Position numbers and translations under genes: made by a program. The notes beneath the pieces were generated by a model, which made no database searches, was not told the origin of the DNA, and was given only the letters and a program-made list of their open reading frames with translations. From a virus, in the IMG/VR virus record IMGVR_UViG_3300025904_000006, positions 1 to 40,933 of that record: a stretch of 40,933 bases of DNA; one strand, written 5' to 3'. Positions 38,867 through 40,933 of this stretch are shown here, one piece after another (position 1 is the stretch's first letter; each line of letters opens with the position of its first letter).

Positions 38867-39766
38867 ATGGCTTCCGCTCTTTCTGCTCCGCATTTCCACG
38901 ACGAAGAGGCAGCTTATGCCTATGTCGAGGCTCGCGTCTGGCCGCAGGGTCCAGTTTGCCCGCATTGCGGCGGCGTGGATCGGGTCGGCAAAATGGGTGG
39001 CAAGTCCACCCGTATCGGCACCTACAAATGCTACCAGTGCCGTAAGCCCTTCACCGTGAAGATCGGAACTATCTTCGAAGCCAGTCATGTGCCGATGAAT
39101 CTCTGGCTGCAAGCAATGTATCTGATCGCGGGCAGCAAGAAGGGTATTTCCAGTAATCAACTTCATCGCATCCTTGGCGTCACCCTAAAAACCGCATGGT
39201 TCATGTCTCACCGTATCCGTGAAGCGATGCGCCAAGACAATGGGCCGCTAGGTGGCCTCGGTTCGATCGTGGAGGCTGACGAAACATTCATAGGCCGCGA
39301 GCCGGGCAGTGAAGTTAAGAACGCCTATCACCACAAAATGAAAGTACTGTCGCTCGTGGAGCGCGGCTCAGGCCGCGCCCGATCCTTCATCATCAATTCA
39401 GTGAAGCACGAAGAGATCATGCCGATCATCGCGACCAACGTCCGCAAGGAAAGCTATCTGATGACCGATGAGCATCACGCCTATCGTTTGGCGATCACGC
39501 GCTTCTTCGATCATAAGGTGGTAACTCACACTGCGGGCGAATATGTGCGCGGAAAATGGCACACCAACACCATCGAGGGTTATTTCAGCATCTTCAAGCG
39601 CGGTATGCGCGGTATCTACCAGCATTGCGCCAAGAAGCATCTGCATCGCTATCTTGCAGAATTTGATTTCCGCTACAGCAACAGGGTTGCTCTGGGCTAT
39701 AACGATAGCGACCGCGCCGACGTGCTGCTGAAGGGAATTGTCGGCAAGCGGTTGAAATATGCTTGA
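38867..39766 (+). CDS. IS1595-family transposase
   Basis: A 299-residue DDE-type transposase (ISXO2-like domain). The N-terminal zinc ribbon reads CPHCGG (26-31 region) and YKCYQCRKPFTV. A helix-turn-helix region follows (SSNQLHRILGVTLKTAWFM). Catalytic signatures are VEADETFIGRE (first Asp), MTDEHHAY (second Asp) and NTIEGYFSIFKRGMRGIY, with Asn/His-Glu replacing the third Asp as in this family. Full length, no frameshift, so it may be active. Confidence 0.95.
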   Translation: MASALSAPHFHDEEAAYAYVEARVWPQGPVCPHCGGVDRVGKMGGKSTRIGTYKCYQCRKPFTVKIGTIFEASHVPMNLWLQAMYLIAGSKKGISSNQLHRILGVTLKTAWFMSHRIREAMRQDNGPLGGLGSIVEADETFIGREPGSEVKNAYHHKMKVLSLVERGSGRARSFIINSVKHEEIMPIIATNVRKESYLMTDEHHAYRLAITRFFDHKVVTHTAGEYVRGKWHTNTIEGYFSIFKRGMRGIYQHCAKKHLHRYLAEFDFRYSNRVALGYNDSDRADVLLKGIVGKRLKYA

Positions 39767-39782
39767 TTGATAGGAAACGGTG

Positions 39783-39941
39783 GTGCCGAAACAAGCGAAA
39801 ATACCGAATGCCAAAGAGCAGGGCGAACGGTTCGAAAAAGCAATTCGCGATTTAATCGCCGCTGGCGAACTCAATCCCACCGAAGCCGCCGAGCGATTCG
39901 AAAAATTGACCCGTAGGGTTCTGCCAAAAAAGACCGGCTAA
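39783..39941 (+). CDS. small protein following IS1595 transposase
   Basis: A 52-residue protein from GTG 39783 (AGGAAAC ahead), reading PKQAKIPNAKEQGERFEKA, then AAGELNPTEAAERFEKLT and a Lys-rich end. It carries two similar E-R-F-E-K helices. I recall small ORFs of this kind behind IS1595-type transposases; role unknown. Its stop overlaps the stop of the convergent protease gene. Confidence 0.65.
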   Translation: MPKQAKIPNAKEQGERFEKAIRDLIAAGELNPTEAAERFEKLTRRVLPKKTG

Positions 39942-40888
39942 CCCTTTCCGCTGTCCAGTGAGGCCGCTTCGCGCAGCGCCAATGCGGCATCGAACGCAGC
40001 GCGGGCGGCTGCTACGTCATCTTGCTCCAACAGCTTAAGTAACTCACTGGCTGGCACCACTACCCCAATCGCCAAGGGGCGGCGTCCGTCATGGATTGAG
40101 TGGTTCCAGGAACCTTGCCAAACTCCGAGCAAATGGAGCCTGGTATCCGTGACCGAAACCCCTCTCTGCTCGCCGGAATGGGTGTAGAATTCATCCACAT
40201 GGAATTCGCCGCGAACCAAAACGGGAGCGCCACTTAGCCCTTCCAAGTTCGTGAGTTCGACTAGGTAGCCATTCACATCAACGGTCTCTTTTTGGCCGGT
40301 CCAATCTTCGACCGGCACCAATTCCTCGCCACTGTTCATCGCAATCCGACCAGTGTGCACAATGGGTACGTTGCGCCGTGTCCCTTGAACCAGATGAAAC
40401 AGCCCGATCGCATAACAAAGATCGCCCGGCCCTATATGCTCTTCGGCTCGTTTAACATCATCCAATATCCAGTCGCTGCCCTTGAGCGCCTTTATCTCAT
40501 ATCCCAAGGAGCCGAACGCAAAGTTGAAAGGCTTGACCGCAAGATCAACGGTAGGATCATGAGGAACATGCCACCTGAACCACTCATGTTTATTGCCGAG
40601 CGGGTCGTGATGAATCGTGTCGGATAGGCCATTCCGCAGATTGAGCCGGAAGGAAAACGGGTCATCTCCGAGCGCCAAGGCAACATGCCTCGCTGTCACA
40701 AGGTAGGTAGTTCCCTTGTAGCCAAGCAGAAACGCCGTCCCACAGCTTTTGAAATTACCTTCGTCACCATGCCCTATGAAAAGCACGCATTTCCGAACGT
40801 CATCAGCTATCGCCATGACATTTCCCGCCATGCTTCGTAATCGGTAAGAGCGGGCAGCAAGATCGTATCCCCTATGTAACGGAAGCAT
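39938..40888 (-). CDS. trypsin-like serine protease carried by the IS element
   Basis: A 316-residue chymotrypsin-fold protein. The triad is visible: His in YLVTARHVALAL, Asp in PTVDLAVKPF, Ser in LEGLSGAPVLVRG (GLSGAP instead of GNSGGP). No signal peptide or membrane segment, so probably cytoplasmic. ATG 40888 has AGGAG nine bases ahead; later starts at 40831 and 40816 are possible. It lies wholly between the two inverted repeats. Stand-alone trypsin-like proteins of this type occur in defence islands and stress systems; a protective role is only a guess. Confidence 0.8.
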   Translation of the reverse strand: MLPLHRGYDLAARSYRLRSMAGNVMAIADDVRKCVLFIGHGDEGNFKSCGTAFLLGYKGTTYLVTARHVALALGDDPFSFRLNLRNGLSDTIHHDPLGNKHEWFRWHVPHDPTVDLAVKPFNFAFGSLGYEIKALKGSDWILDDVKRAEEHIGPGDLCYAIGLFHLVQGTRRNVPIVHTGRIAMNSGEELVPVEDWTGQKETVDVNGYLVELTNLEGLSGAPVLVRGEFHVDEFYTHSGEQRGVSVTDTRLHLLGVWQGSWNHSIHDGRRPLAIGVVVPASELLKLLEQDDVAAARAAFDAALALREAASLDSGKG

Positions 40889-40907
40889 CCTGCCTAACTC
40901 CTGCGCG

Positions 40908-40933
40908 GTGGGTATGCAATGTATAACAACGTC
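40908..40933 (-). repeat. right inverted repeat of IS1595 element
   Basis: Matches the reverse complement of 38801-38826. It ends at the last base of the window, so its outer edge is not confirmed. Confidence 0.8.

Larger units (their letters stand above)
38801..40933. mobile_element. IS1595-family element with passenger genes
   Basis: Left inverted repeat 38801-38826 starts GGCGTTATTATAC and ends CATACCCAC. Its reverse complement matches 40908-40933 (GTGGGTATG, four unmatched bases, GTATAACAACGTC) with few mismatches. Between them lie the transposase, a 52-residue protein and a leftward serine protease. Length is about 2133 bp, long for a simple IS, because of the passengers. The target duplication cannot be checked, as the right flank is outside the window; the left flank is TTCGACTT. 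Confidence 0.85.

Noticed and set aside
38867-39059. Continuation of the interrupted phage gene frame into the IS
   Set aside because: The frame stays open only by chance across the IS left end. The residues after codon 79 are out-of-frame transposase sequence.
39770-40907. attR copy of the tRNA 3' end
   Set aside because: I searched by eye for GTTCAAGTCCC and nearby parts of the tRNA end on both strands in the right part of the window and found none.

Overview
The window reads as a nearly complete, lambda-like siphophage prophage in a GC-rich alphaproteobacterium. A sphingomonad host is my best guess, from the tRNA-Met sequence and the style of the tail-tip genes, but the genus cannot be fixed from the sequence. 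The left end is a tRNA-Met(CAT) gene whose 3' end is the likely attachment site. A P4-type tyrosine integrase, an AlpA-like small DNA-binding protein and a small basic leftward gene follow. No right attachment repeat is visible, and no CI-like repressor or replication module is present. The early region and attR therefore probably lie beyond the window.

From 2.5 to 28.7 kb there is one long rightward programme. It begins with a DNA cytosine methyltransferase whose gene is open in a second frame over most of its length, then follows lambda order: TerS, TerL (gpA type), gpW, portal (gpB), S49 protease with a nested scaffold start (gpC/Nu3), decoration protein D, major capsid E, head-tail joining genes, gpZ, gpU-like, tail tube, the frameshifted chaperone pair G/GT, a tape measure carrying a lysozyme-like domain, and tail-tip genes including an L-like (BR0599) protein and a 923-residue hub. 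Three small fibre genes end the unit. Insertions break this order: a free-standing HNH endonuclease in the tail operon and a sulfotransferase-like gene on the opposite strand between tail-tip genes.

From 28.9 to 34.5 kb lies an accessory zone. A rightward PAP2/Aur1-like membrane phosphatase or transferase faces a leftward operon of eleven mostly overlapping genes (34501 down to 29946). That operon encodes small membrane proteins, an SPFH/band-7 lipoprotein, a small alarmone hydrolase-like HD protein, an RlaP-like nucleotidyltransferase and several unknown small proteins. From 34.67 kb a rightward lysis module follows: holin-like protein, GH24 lysozyme with an N-terminal membrane anchor, Rz-like and Rz1-like spanins. 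A metallophosphoesterase with an N-terminal helix-turn-helix comes next.

At 38801 an IS1595-family element interrupts a small phage gene. Its two 26-bp inverted repeats are visible, the right one ending exactly at the last base of the window. Besides the transposase it carries a 52-residue protein and a trypsin-like serine protease on the opposite strand.

The most striking pattern is a 17-bp palindromic motif (about ATCACG-N5-CGTGAT, with an AT-rich spacer) found at some fourteen places, almost all between genes and several next to sigma70-like promoters. It looks like one regulator's operator, wired to integrase/AlpA, the leftward small gene, the methyltransferase, the head and tail modules, the fibres, the accessory operon and the lysis unit. 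All calls come from reading the sequence; no database search was run.
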